A DNA stretch of 37,066 nucleotides from contig JAITUU010000047.1 of the NCBI GenBank assembly GCA_031286165.1, positions 1-37,066 on the forward strand, given 5' to 3'. The notes beneath the pieces are model-generated. The model was not told where the DNA came from and searched no databases. It saw nothing but the letters and a program-made list of their open reading frames with translations. The translations under genes and the position numbers were made by a program. Of this stretch, positions 1 through 6,694 are shown piece by piece (the stretch's first letter is position 1; the number at the start of each line of letters is the position of its first letter). Origin of the DNA: Bacteroidales bacterium (GTDB lineage Bacteria; Bacteroidota; Bacteroidia; Bacteroidales; UBA1715).

Positions 1-57
1 TTTTTAACCCTTCTTCAAACTTATTCATAAAGATTAGGTTTTACAAATTATCAGTTG

Positions 58-168
58 TCAGTACATTGCTTTAATACTTTTTTTGTTTTGGTTTTCAGTT
101 GGCAGCTTTTCAGGTATTAGACCACGTTCAATCATAATATTACGTACACCAAGGTTGTTGTCAATGTG
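58..168 (-). pseudogene. DinD-like gene remnant (3' end only)
   Basis: The minus strand reads 36 open codons to a TGA stop, with a TAA stop directly upstream and no start codon at a proper position, so only a C-terminal tail survives. The peptide contains HIDNNLGVRNIMIERG followed by LIPEKLPTE and SIKAMY. From memory this resembles the C-terminal segment of DNA-damage-inducible protein D (pattern NN..VR..L...GI.PE.LP...IK), a BRO/antirepressor-like family common in accessory DNA. It may be a relic of an accessory gene next to the methyltransferase. The match is short and recalled rather than searched, so the family assignment is tentative. Confidence 0.35.
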
Positions 169-210
169 TTATTTTTCAATAGGATGTTTTTTCCTCTCCG
201 CCTTTCTCCA

Positions 211-249
211 AAAAGCCCGCCTGCAATTTTAAAAAGCAAGCGGGCTTTT
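211..249 (-). terminator. Rho-independent terminator of the methyltransferase gene
   Basis: A 10-bp perfect stem (AAAAGCCCGC paired with GCGGGCTTTT) encloses an A/T-rich loop, 21 bases beyond the methyltransferase stop codon. The stem is flanked by A and T runs, so it could work in both directions. Confidence 0.75.
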
Positions 250-269
250 GAAATTTGCTGCTCGTGCTT

Positions 270-1805
270 TTAATTCTTCTTAAACCTATCCAACAACCTT
301 TTCGCCGTTTTTATATCTATCTTAAACCACTCATTTTTCGTGCTGTGGTTGCCGATTTCATTTGTAAAACCGGTGGAATTTAGAAATTTGTGAAAGTCCT
401 TATCTGTAAACCATTCGCCGTTCTGTTTTTGGGCAAAATCGCTGTGGAGAATTTTATAGGGCTTTTCGGGCGTGTTTTTAAACTCCTGTTTCACGCGCTT
501 TTCTACATCGCCTTTTGTTTGCCCGATGCAAATGCACTCCGGCACAAGCGGCGAGGTGTAAAAATAAATTTTATTGTCCAAAAGCGGGTTGTCATTTTTT
601 AACGGCAAGGGGGCATGCCCCCTTGTTATGTACTGCGTTTTACCCGGTTTGTTTTTTACAATAAAACCCGTCATCCACCGAATTAACCCTTTTTTCTCAT
701 TTTTGTAAAATACACGAGAGAGACGATATTGAAACCCCGTGTCGCTATACCCGCGTTTCAAATAATATTGATATTTCTCGTCATTCGGCTTTTGCAATAA
801 ATGCTTTTTTATTTTTTCAATATCCTGTTCGTGCAGTTTCTTCAACGCTTTATTTTTTTCTTCGTCAAATTCATATTTTTGAGAATAGGCAAGCACCTCA
901 AATTCTTTCGGGTTAAAACTATCCATAAAAGTGAGCGGCACACACATCAGCCCTTCGTAATCATACGGAATATTGCAGGTTTTATCTACAATAATCACAG
1001 GTTCTTTGGTGTTGAGCGCGAAAGGATAATCGGCTTCGTTGCCCGCGTAACTTTTTGCCTGATTGATATGCAACGACTGATTTTCTACAACGTCAAAAGT
1101 GGTAAAAACAGTAATCCCAATAGGTGTATCATTGCCTTTGTGGACAATATCTACTTTTTTATCATTTACCTCAATGTTTTTTCCGACAAAATTTTCGTTT
1201 TTATGCACGACTGCCCCTAATTTTACTCTGTCCAAATTTCCGTAAAACGCTTCGCTGCAATAGAACATCCAAGGTAAAATAAGAATAAAATCTTTGTTGT
1301 GTTCCAATAAATGATACACAAACTGGCTGCCGAGACTGAAAGGCGGGTTGGTAATGATGACATCGTATTCGGGGCGCGCGGAGGTGCGGAACATATCGCA
1401 GCGGTCTTTGAGGTTGTCGCCCTCCACCACATCAAAAAGCGAGTTCTCTTTTTTGCCTACGCTGAGCATCGCGCCGTCTAAATGTTCGCCAAAGCGTTTG
1501 CCAAAGCGTTCATCGCCAAGTCCGCAGCAGGTGAGCGACTTTATACCAAGTTCTACGGCGTGGTCGGCAATCCACAGCACAAATTTTTGTTCTTTCAGAA
1601 AATTATTTCCTTTTTGAAAATAGACACCATCTTCATACACTTTGGTAGGCTGCTGCTGAATGGGCAAAATCGGGTCGCAGGGACACAGTACGCGCTTGCC
1701 CCGCAGTTTGCCATCGGCAATGTGTGTACGGAGTATTCTGTCCACCGTTTCATACGAGGTATAGAGTTCGTCTCCCGCCGATTCTTGTTTTGATTTTTTT
1801 GCCAT
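270..1805 (-). CDS. EcoRI-type adenine-specific DNA methyltransferase fused to a GIY-YIG/T5orf172-like domain
   Basis: The N-terminal ~300 residues look like the EcoRI adenine methylase family: an early DELYT segment, GKRVLCPCDP near residues 36-45 where the EcoRI enzyme has a similar strand, and motif IV DVIITNPPFSLG with NPPF at 153-156, expected to transfer methyl from S-adenosylmethionine to N6 of adenine. Residues ~413-500 form a second domain (IYFYTSP, ICIGQT...VEKRV, then FTDKDFHKFL and NEWFKID), like the GIY-YIG/T5orf172-type domain found on some phage and restriction helicases. This could be a nuclease or DNA-binding module. A palindromic repeat encodes the linker ITRGHAPLPL (393-402). 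The start is ATG at 1805 (MAKKSKQ, 511 aa); an in-frame TTG 7 codons upstream is less likely. No separate restriction gene is visible, so it is either a single-chain modification/restriction protein or an orphan methylase. Confidence 0.8.
   Translation of the reverse strand: MAKKSKQESAGDELYTSYETVDRILRTHIADGKLRGKRVLCPCDPILPIQQQPTKVYEDGVYFQKGNNFLKEQKFVLWIADHAVELGIKSLTCCGLGDERFGKRFGEHLDGAMLSVGKKENSLFDVVEGDNLKDRCDMFRTSARPEYDVIITNPPFSLGSQFVYHLLEHNKDFILILPWMFYCSEAFYGNLDRVKLGAVVHKNENFVGKNIEVNDKKVDIVHKGNDTPIGITVFTTFDVVENQSLHINQAKSYAGNEADYPFALNTKEPVIIVDKTCNIPYDYEGLMCVPLTFMDSFNPKEFEVLAYSQKYEFDEEKNKALKKLHEQDIEKIKKHLLQKPNDEKYQYYLKRGYSDTGFQYRLSRVFYKNEKKGLIRWMTGFIVKNKPGKTQYITRGHAPLPLKNDNPLLDNKIYFYTSPLVPECICIGQTKGDVEKRVKQEFKNTPEKPYKILHSDFAQKQNGEWFTDKDFHKFLNSTGFTNEIGNHSTKNEWFKIDIKTAKRLLDRFKKN
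606..625. repeat. Perfect 20-bp palindromic element inside the methyltransferase gene
   Basis: CAAGGGGGCATGCCCCCTTG is its own reverse complement. On the minus strand it is preceded by ATAA and followed by C(C/T)GTTA, exactly as in the second copy at 36823-36840, so the shared unit is about 28-30 bases in the same orientation. Here it is read in frame and supplies the residues TRGHAPLP between the two domains of the host protein. This resembles palindromic elements known to insert into bacterial coding genes. Confidence 0.8.
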
Positions 1806-1850
1806 TTGGCGAAATTTTATTTCCAATTATTCAGTTATTCAACCCTTCTC

Positions 1851-3041
1851 TCAATTCTGCCGAAATAAATGAATAAATCCGCCGCGTTCGTGGCGTTCAT
1901 CGGCTTCGTTCGATTGTATTACATAATAATACACGCCCGAAGGACAATTCATGCCGGCGGAATTTTTGCCGTCCCAACGAATGCTTGTACTCTCTTCGGA
2001 ATACACCACATTTCCCCAACTATTGAAAATGCGCACACTGAATATATTGGCACCGTTGGTATCGAAAAAAAACACTTCGTTTTCATCGCCGCCGCCGGGT
2101 GTAAATATGTTGGGCACAAGTGCCGTGCGGTCGAGTGGATTGGGATTGCGCCGTGTGGCTTCGGTAAAAAAATAATCCATCACCGGCACCACTTGTGCTT
2201 GCGATGCCACGCAATTTTCTAAATTATAATAACTTACATCGCTTTGATATTCAAATTTTGAACTATCAAGGGCAATTTTAAGTTGTACCACGTAGCCGGT
2301 CGAAAAATTTTCAGCAGGAAAGGTGTAGTACAATCGCAAAGAATCTATATGCGCATTTTTGAGCGTTTGCGTAGGATTTCCCTGTTCATCGCTTTTGAAA
2401 ATTGTCCAATAGTAGGTCCACATATTCATATCAAAAGGACGAAATTCAGCAGTATTTACCTCAAATTGATAGGCAAACGATTCTATGGGTTCGTCGCGTT
2501 TTTCGCTATTATCATTTCGTATGGAATACACAAAATTATCGCTGCTCACCAAAGGGCTATACACCGTAATTGGTCGCGGACTGCGGCGCGAGGAGTAATC
2601 GGTATCGGGAATTTGCAGCAATACGGTTTGCAACTGCCCCACCGTATTGCGAAACGTAAGCATAAGCGAAGTAGCCGGCGCAAGTGCATCTAATTCCACG
2701 TGCGTTATAGTATTACTAATACTATCGGGAATGGTTGCAGTATTTATCACTTGCAGCAACACCGAAAATTGCCCATCGGCAGTGTAACTGTGCGATGCCG
2801 TAGTTTTATCTTTTTTTATTGTTTGTGCCGAATTATCGCCAAAATCCCACACATACACCAAGGTAGTGGGGCAGGCACCGTCATTGCAGGTGGAAGTATT
2901 GCGAAAATCCACGCGCGTATCTTTTCCTGCGGTGTAACACATAATTGCTCGCGAACCATCAAAAGAAAAATTTGCTTCTACTTGTGCCTCAACACCAATC
3001 ACACACAGCACAAAGAAAAGTATTATTACAAAAGATTTCAT
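1851..3041 (-). CDS. Secreted PKD-domain protein with gliding-motility-type (T9SS type B) C-terminal domain
   Basis: The product (396 aa) starts with a signal peptide (MKSFVIILFFVLCVIGVEAQ). A PKD-like fold follows at ~25-120, recognised by YVWDFGD and SHSYTADGQFSV. The middle is unrecognised. The last ~85 residues match the gliding-associated C-terminal domain: LVPNIFTPGGGDENEVF, then IFNSWGNVVY, WDGKNSAG and CPSGVYYYVI. Such domains direct export through the type IX system and surface attachment. ATG at 3041 is chosen because the signal peptide begins there and a TATCTTTG box lies just upstream; a GTG 7 codons earlier overlaps that box. It sits 49 bases after the STN/barrel gene and 45 before the methyltransferase, same strand. 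Ligand or function is unknown. Confidence 0.85.
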   Translation of the reverse strand: MKSFVIILFFVLCVIGVEAQVEANFSFDGSRAIMCYTAGKDTRVDFRNTSTCNDGACPTTLVYVWDFGDNSAQTIKKDKTTASHSYTADGQFSVLLQVINTATIPDSISNTITHVELDALAPATSLMLTFRNTVGQLQTVLLQIPDTDYSSRRSPRPITVYSPLVSSDNFVYSIRNDNSEKRDEPIESFAYQFEVNTAEFRPFDMNMWTYYWTIFKSDEQGNPTQTLKNAHIDSLRLYYTFPAENFSTGYVVQLKIALDSSKFEYQSDVSYYNLENCVASQAQVVPVMDYFFTEATRRNPNPLDRTALVPNIFTPGGGDENEVFFFDTNGANIFSVRIFNSWGNVVYSEESTSIRWDGKNSAGMNCPSGVYYYVIQSNEADERHERGGFIHLFRQN

Positions 3042-3061
3042 ATCTACACGTTTTATGCTCA

Positions 3062-3069
3062 CAAAGATA
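3062..3069 (-). promoter_or_regulatory. Bacteroidota-type -7 box (TATCTTTG)
   Basis: TATCTTTG on the minus strand fits the TAnnTTTG consensus and would start transcription about 10-15 bases before the ATG at 3041. No clear TTTG -33 box is seen at the usual spacing. Confidence 0.5.
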
Positions 3070-3090
3070 GACTTTAATTGAAAACTACAC

Positions 3091-4380
3091 TCACCTCTGC
3101 GGTATTTTATACACTATTCCCCACTCTACGCTACCGCTCAGCAATGCTTTACGCAAAAATCCCTGCGAAGGTTTATATATGGAAGGAAAATACACTCCCA
3201 CCGCTTTGAGCGAAAGCAAAAACCGCTCCGACACGCTGTAATTGAGCAAACAACCTGCTCCGAACGAATACGTAACGGCACGCAGCGGTGCCGTGCGCAG
3301 CCACACCGCCTGCCCTTCGGGCGAAAGAATAACACCGCGCCGTAAGGTGAGAATTTGCAAACTTGCTTGCGCAAACGGTTCTACACTCCACGCCCTGCCC
3401 AATTCAAAGCGATAGCCAACCGCACAGGGAATACTCGCATAGTGCAGCGAAATGTGCGAATTCACATCGCTATTGTGCTCCACCCGTTTGGGATTTTCCA
3501 CAACTTTATAAGTATAAGTAGAATCAAACACTTCTATGGCAATAGAATCATTACCTATATATTTATAGTAGGTAAAAAGTTTTGTATATCGCCAATACCA
3601 CAGCGTGTCGGAAAACGTAACAGAAGGGTCTTCGGAGTAACTCCGTGTAGTAAATTTGCTTTCATAGCCCACATCGGCGTAGGAAAATCCGGCACTCACA
3701 AGCAGTTTTTTTGTGCGATATTGCGCCAACATACTTGCAGAATGGGTCAAAACATTTTGTTCAGAATGGCGAAGTACATTGGTTTCGTCCGCGCTTCCAA
3801 ACGATATGGGCACTGTACTTGTAACTCCGGCAAACACTCCCACAGCAAAGGCAGATGGCTTCGGCAGTGTTTTTTTCGGTTCTTGCAACAGCACTCGCTG
3901 CGTATCCATCACCGTTTTTCGTTCGGTTTTCACCACGCGCACCGTGTCGTACACCCGAATTGTATCATATATTATGGTATATCGCACCTGCTCATGCGGA
4001 TTGTGTTGTTTTGTAATAGGCTGCTGCGATTGTTGTTGAGAAACAACCGCCGGCGTTTCCTTTATAGGCGCAGGCTGCGCTTCCGAAATCAAAATTTGAT
4101 TACCTATTACTTTATACACAAACTGCGTTCCCAGCACTATATGCAATAATTGCTCAAAACTATATACTTTTTCGGGTATGGTAAGTGGTGTTTTTTTCTC
4201 AAAAATTGCAGAATTGTAAGTAAAATGATAATTTGTTTGCCGTTCAAAATCTTTCAAAACTTCGGGAATTGCTCTATTCGTACTGCCGTAGCGAAACACA
4301 ATTCCACTCACAGCATTTTGAGCAAAAGCATTCATTATCAATAATATAAAAACAAAAAAAACAACTATTTTCCGAATCAT
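3091..4380 (-). CDS. STN-domain outer-membrane beta-barrel protein
   Basis: The product (429 aa) has a signal peptide (MIRKIVVFFVFILLIMNAFAQ), then at ~35-98 an STN (secretin/TonB short N-terminal) domain: AIPEVLKDFERQTNYHFTYN, then FEQLLHIVLGTQF and YKVIGNQILI. A Gln/Thr/Pro-rich linker with a YDTIRVYDTVRVV stretch (~100-185) leads to a C-terminal half of alternating aromatic/polar strands ending in VEWGIVYKIPQR, typical of a small outer-membrane beta-barrel. STN domains usually precede TonB receptors or secretins; no plug or TonB-receptor barrel is present here, so the protein may couple a periplasmic signalling domain to a porin-like barrel. ATG at 4380 is preferred over an upstream in-frame start because the signal peptide and the -7 box fit it. 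Substrate unknown. Confidence 0.72.
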   Translation of the reverse strand: MIRKIVVFFVFILLIMNAFAQNAVSGIVFRYGSTNRAIPEVLKDFERQTNYHFTYNSAIFEKKTPLTIPEKVYSFEQLLHIVLGTQFVYKVIGNQILISEAQPAPIKETPAVVSQQQSQQPITKQHNPHEQVRYTIIYDTIRVYDTVRVVKTERKTVMDTQRVLLQEPKKTLPKPSAFAVGVFAGVTSTVPISFGSADETNVLRHSEQNVLTHSASMLAQYRTKKLLVSAGFSYADVGYESKFTTRSYSEDPSVTFSDTLWYWRYTKLFTYYKYIGNDSIAIEVFDSTYTYKVVENPKRVEHNSDVNSHISLHYASIPCAVGYRFELGRAWSVEPFAQASLQILTLRRGVILSPEGQAVWLRTAPLRAVTYSFGAGCLLNYSVSERFLLSLKAVGVYFPSIYKPSQGFLRKALLSGSVEWGIVYKIPQR

Positions 4381-4408
4381 TGTGCAGCATGTATAGTAAA
4401 AAACCTCA

Positions 4409-4416
4409 CAAATATA
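4409..4416 (-). promoter_or_regulatory. -7 box (TATATTTG) for the STN/barrel gene
   Basis: TATATTTG on the minus strand, about 28 bases before the ATG at 4380, fits TAnnTTTG. It lies in the 172-base divergent gap shared with the OmpA-type genes. Confidence 0.5.
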
Positions 4417-4495
4417 CAACTTTATTATGAGAAAAATCATGTAAGAATGTGTATTATAGAATATTGCATAATTAGGGCGCATATTAGAAAACCGC

Positions 4496-4503
4496 TATGT
4501 TTG
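4496..4503 (+). promoter_or_regulatory. -7 box (TATGTTTG) for the OmpA-type gene pair
   Basis: TATGTTTG fits TAnnTTTG and lies ~50 bases before the ATG at 4553. No similar box is found in the 46 bases between the two paralogues, so both are probably transcribed from here. Confidence 0.5.
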
Positions 4504-4552
4504 CTAAAAAATTATTTAATAACCAATTAAACATAATTAAAACAGTTTTATC

Positions 4553-5359
4553 ATGAAAAAAACACTAACAACCCTCGCGCTTCTCGGCGGTATTGCAATC
4601 GGTACTGCCTTTGCGCAAAACGAAGACGTGAACCGAATTTCTTTCGGTCTAAAAGGAGGCTATAATTATTTATTGCTTTCCGACAGAACTCAGTACGATG
4701 CCAACTGCAAACCTGCATTTGGTGCATTTTTTGAAGTAACTGCCAATCCATTGTGGAGTGCCGGTTTGGAGTATTTGTATTTGGGCAACGACCAAGATGC
4801 AAAATCGGGCGATAATTTAAAATCGTCTATCAATGCTCTTACCTACTACAATTCTATCAACATTACCAATTTGGTAGCAAAAAATCGTAGAGGCGATTGG
4901 CAATATTTCAGTGTATTCGGAACTTTGGGTGCCGGTTTAGGATTTTACAGTTCGCAACTTGGCGATGCTGATAAAAAAACAGGCGTACAACCTACTGTAA
5001 TGGCGGCTCTTTCTGCTGAATACAATTTCAGCGATTGGTTTGCACTCGGTGTGGAATCACAGTTTCGCGCCAATCCCGATGTGCAATTTTTGCCTAACGA
5101 ATACACGGGAACTGCAAATCACTGTGGCTTAAACCTCACTGCGCGATTCAAACTCGGTAGAGAAAAACAAAATGTGCGCAATATGAGTTGGCAAGCCTTC
5201 AATCCTTGCCCCATAGGAATTGCCGACAATGCCACTGCGCTCAATATGCAAGAACAACAATACTCTCAGTTGCAAAATAAAATTGCCGCTCAAAAAGAAA
5301 GTATTCAAACTCTGCAATCGCAAGTACAAAGTTTACAAACTGCAATAAATCAGCAATAA
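4553..5359 (+). CDS. OmpA-type beta-barrel protein lacking the OmpA domain (short paralogue)
   Basis: The product (268 aa) has a signal peptide (MKKTLTTLALLGGIAIGTAFAQ), an outer-membrane beta-barrel at ~25-200 (VNRISFGLKGGYNYLLLSDR, AGLEYLYLGN, LTARFKLGRE) and a heptad-like coiled segment rich in Gln (~232-268: QSQVQSLQTAINQQ). It then stops, where the neighbour continues with an Ala/Gln linker and OmpA domain. Barrel identity to the downstream gene is very high, so this is a tandem duplicate that lost, or never had, the peptidoglycan-binding end. The coiled segment could let it associate with its full-length partner; this is inference. There is no sign of a frameshifted OmpA remnant in the 46-base gap. 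Confidence 0.85.
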   Translation: MKKTLTTLALLGGIAIGTAFAQNEDVNRISFGLKGGYNYLLLSDRTQYDANCKPAFGAFFEVTANPLWSAGLEYLYLGNDQDAKSGDNLKSSINALTYYNSINITNLVAKNRRGDWQYFSVFGTLGAGLGFYSSQLGDADKKTGVQPTVMAALSAEYNFSDWFALGVESQFRANPDVQFLPNEYTGTANHCGLNLTARFKLGREKQNVRNMSWQAFNPCPIGIADNATALNMQEQQYSQLQNKIAAQKESIQTLQSQVQSLQTAINQQ

Positions 5360-5405
5360 TTCAAAATAGTAAAACAGTATGTATCATTTTTTAATTAATA
5401 GTATC

Positions 5406-6632
5406 ATGAAAAAAACAGTAACAACTCTCGCAATTTTCGGCTTATTAGCCGTAAGCAGTGCTTTCGCACAAAACAACGATGTGAACCGAATTTCTTTCGG
5501 TCTAAAAGGAGGTTATAATTATTTATTACTCTCCGACAGAACTCAGTTATCAACCGGTATCAATCCTTCGTTTGGAGCCTTCTTTGAAGTAACTGCCAAT
5601 CCACTTTGGGGTGCCGGTTTGGAGTATTTGTATTTGGGTAACAACCAAGACGCAAAATCAGGTGGCGAAAACTTGAAATCTTCGGTAAATGCCCTTACTT
5701 ACTACAATTCTATCAACATTACCAATTTGGTTTCAGCAAATCGTTCACGCGGCTGGCAAAAATTCAATGTATTCGGAACACTCGGTGCTGGTATAGGAAT
5801 TTATAGTTACGATGCAGGCGCTGGCAAAGAGAATGGTGTGCAACCAAGCGTAATGGGCGCATTGTCGGCTGAGTATAATTTTGCAAAATGGTTTGCACTT
5901 GGTGTGGAATCACAATACCGTGCCAATCCCGATGTGAAATTTATTCCAAATTCATACACCGGAACAGCCAATCAATGTGGATTTAACGTAACAGCACGTT
6001 TCAAACTTGGTAGAGATAAAGAAAATGTGCGCAACGTAGCATTGAACGACTACTCACCAAATCCATGTGCACAAGCAGTTGCTCAAAATACTGCGGCTCT
6101 TGGTCAAGAAAGCCAACAACTATCTACCTTGCAAAGCACCGTAGCAAGCCAAGACCAAAGTATTCAAGCATTGCAATCGCAAGTACAAAGTTTGCAAAGT
6201 CAGTTACAACAACAAGCAGCAGCACGTCAAGCGGCTCAGGCAGCACAAGCACAAGCAGCAGCAATGGCAGCAGCACGTCCTGCTCCAAAAAATCCTAACA
6301 CACAATATTCAAACATTGACTTTGCAGTAGATGATGCTAGCGTTCCAACTTCGGGTTATGCAGAATTAGACCAATTGGCAGCAGAATTGAAAGCAAATCC
6401 AACGTGGAAAGTGCAAGTGGTGGGCTACACCGACAATACCGGTACCGCAGCAATAAACAATAAATTATCGAAAGACCGTGCCGATGCTATCAAATCATAC
6501 TTGGTAAGCAAAGGGGTTGCCGATAGCGCAGTGAGTACACAAGGTTTAGGAAGTGCCGACCCTATTGCAAGCAACGACACTGAGCAAGGACGCGCTCAAA
6601 ACAGAAGAATTGAAATAACTTGGATTAAATAG
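5406..6632 (+). CDS. OmpA family outer-membrane protein
   Basis: The product (408 aa) has a signal peptide (MKKTVTTLAIFGLLAVSSAFAQ), a beta-barrel (~25-200), a coiled coil (~225-275, QSIQALQSQVQSLQSQLQQQ), an Ala/Gln/Pro-rich linker, and a C-terminal OmpA domain (~300-408) with VVGYTDNTGTAAINNKLS, DRADAIKSYLVSKGV and GRAQNRRIEITW. The TDNTG Asp and the NRR Arg are the usual peptidoglycan (diaminopimelate) contacts. It should anchor the outer membrane to the cell wall. ATG at 5406 is chosen over one 9 codons upstream because it starts the signal peptide and aligns with the paralogue. It is the second gene of a tandem pair and is followed by a strong terminator. Confidence 0.92.
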   Translation: MKKTVTTLAIFGLLAVSSAFAQNNDVNRISFGLKGGYNYLLLSDRTQLSTGINPSFGAFFEVTANPLWGAGLEYLYLGNNQDAKSGGENLKSSVNALTYYNSINITNLVSANRSRGWQKFNVFGTLGAGIGIYSYDAGAGKENGVQPSVMGALSAEYNFAKWFALGVESQYRANPDVKFIPNSYTGTANQCGFNVTARFKLGRDKENVRNVALNDYSPNPCAQAVAQNTAALGQESQQLSTLQSTVASQDQSIQALQSQVQSLQSQLQQQAAARQAAQAAQAQAAAMAAARPAPKNPNTQYSNIDFAVDDASVPTSGYAELDQLAAELKANPTWKVQVVGYTDNTGTAAINNKLSKDRADAIKSYLVSKGVADSAVSTQGLGSADPIASNDTEQGRAQNRRIEITWIK

Positions 6633-6649
6633 TTCGTTTTCTTCATGAG

Positions 6650-6690
6650 GAGGGGCTGCTGTGGAAATTTCCACAACAGCCTCTTTTTTT
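6650..6690 (+). terminator. Terminator between the OmpA gene and porU
   Basis: A long stem, GAGGGGCTGCTGTGGAAA pairing with TTTCCACAACAGCCTC (two-base bulge and one G-T pair), is followed by T7. It lies between two converging genes and may also serve porU. Confidence 0.8.
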
Positions 6691-6694
6691 GTAT

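Noticed and set aside
3355..4149. A long plus-strand open frame (264 codons) opposite the STN/barrel gene
   Set aside because: Its composition (many His, Arg, Phe, Cys) is that of an antisense shadow, and the minus-strand product has a signal peptide, a recognisable domain and a promoter.
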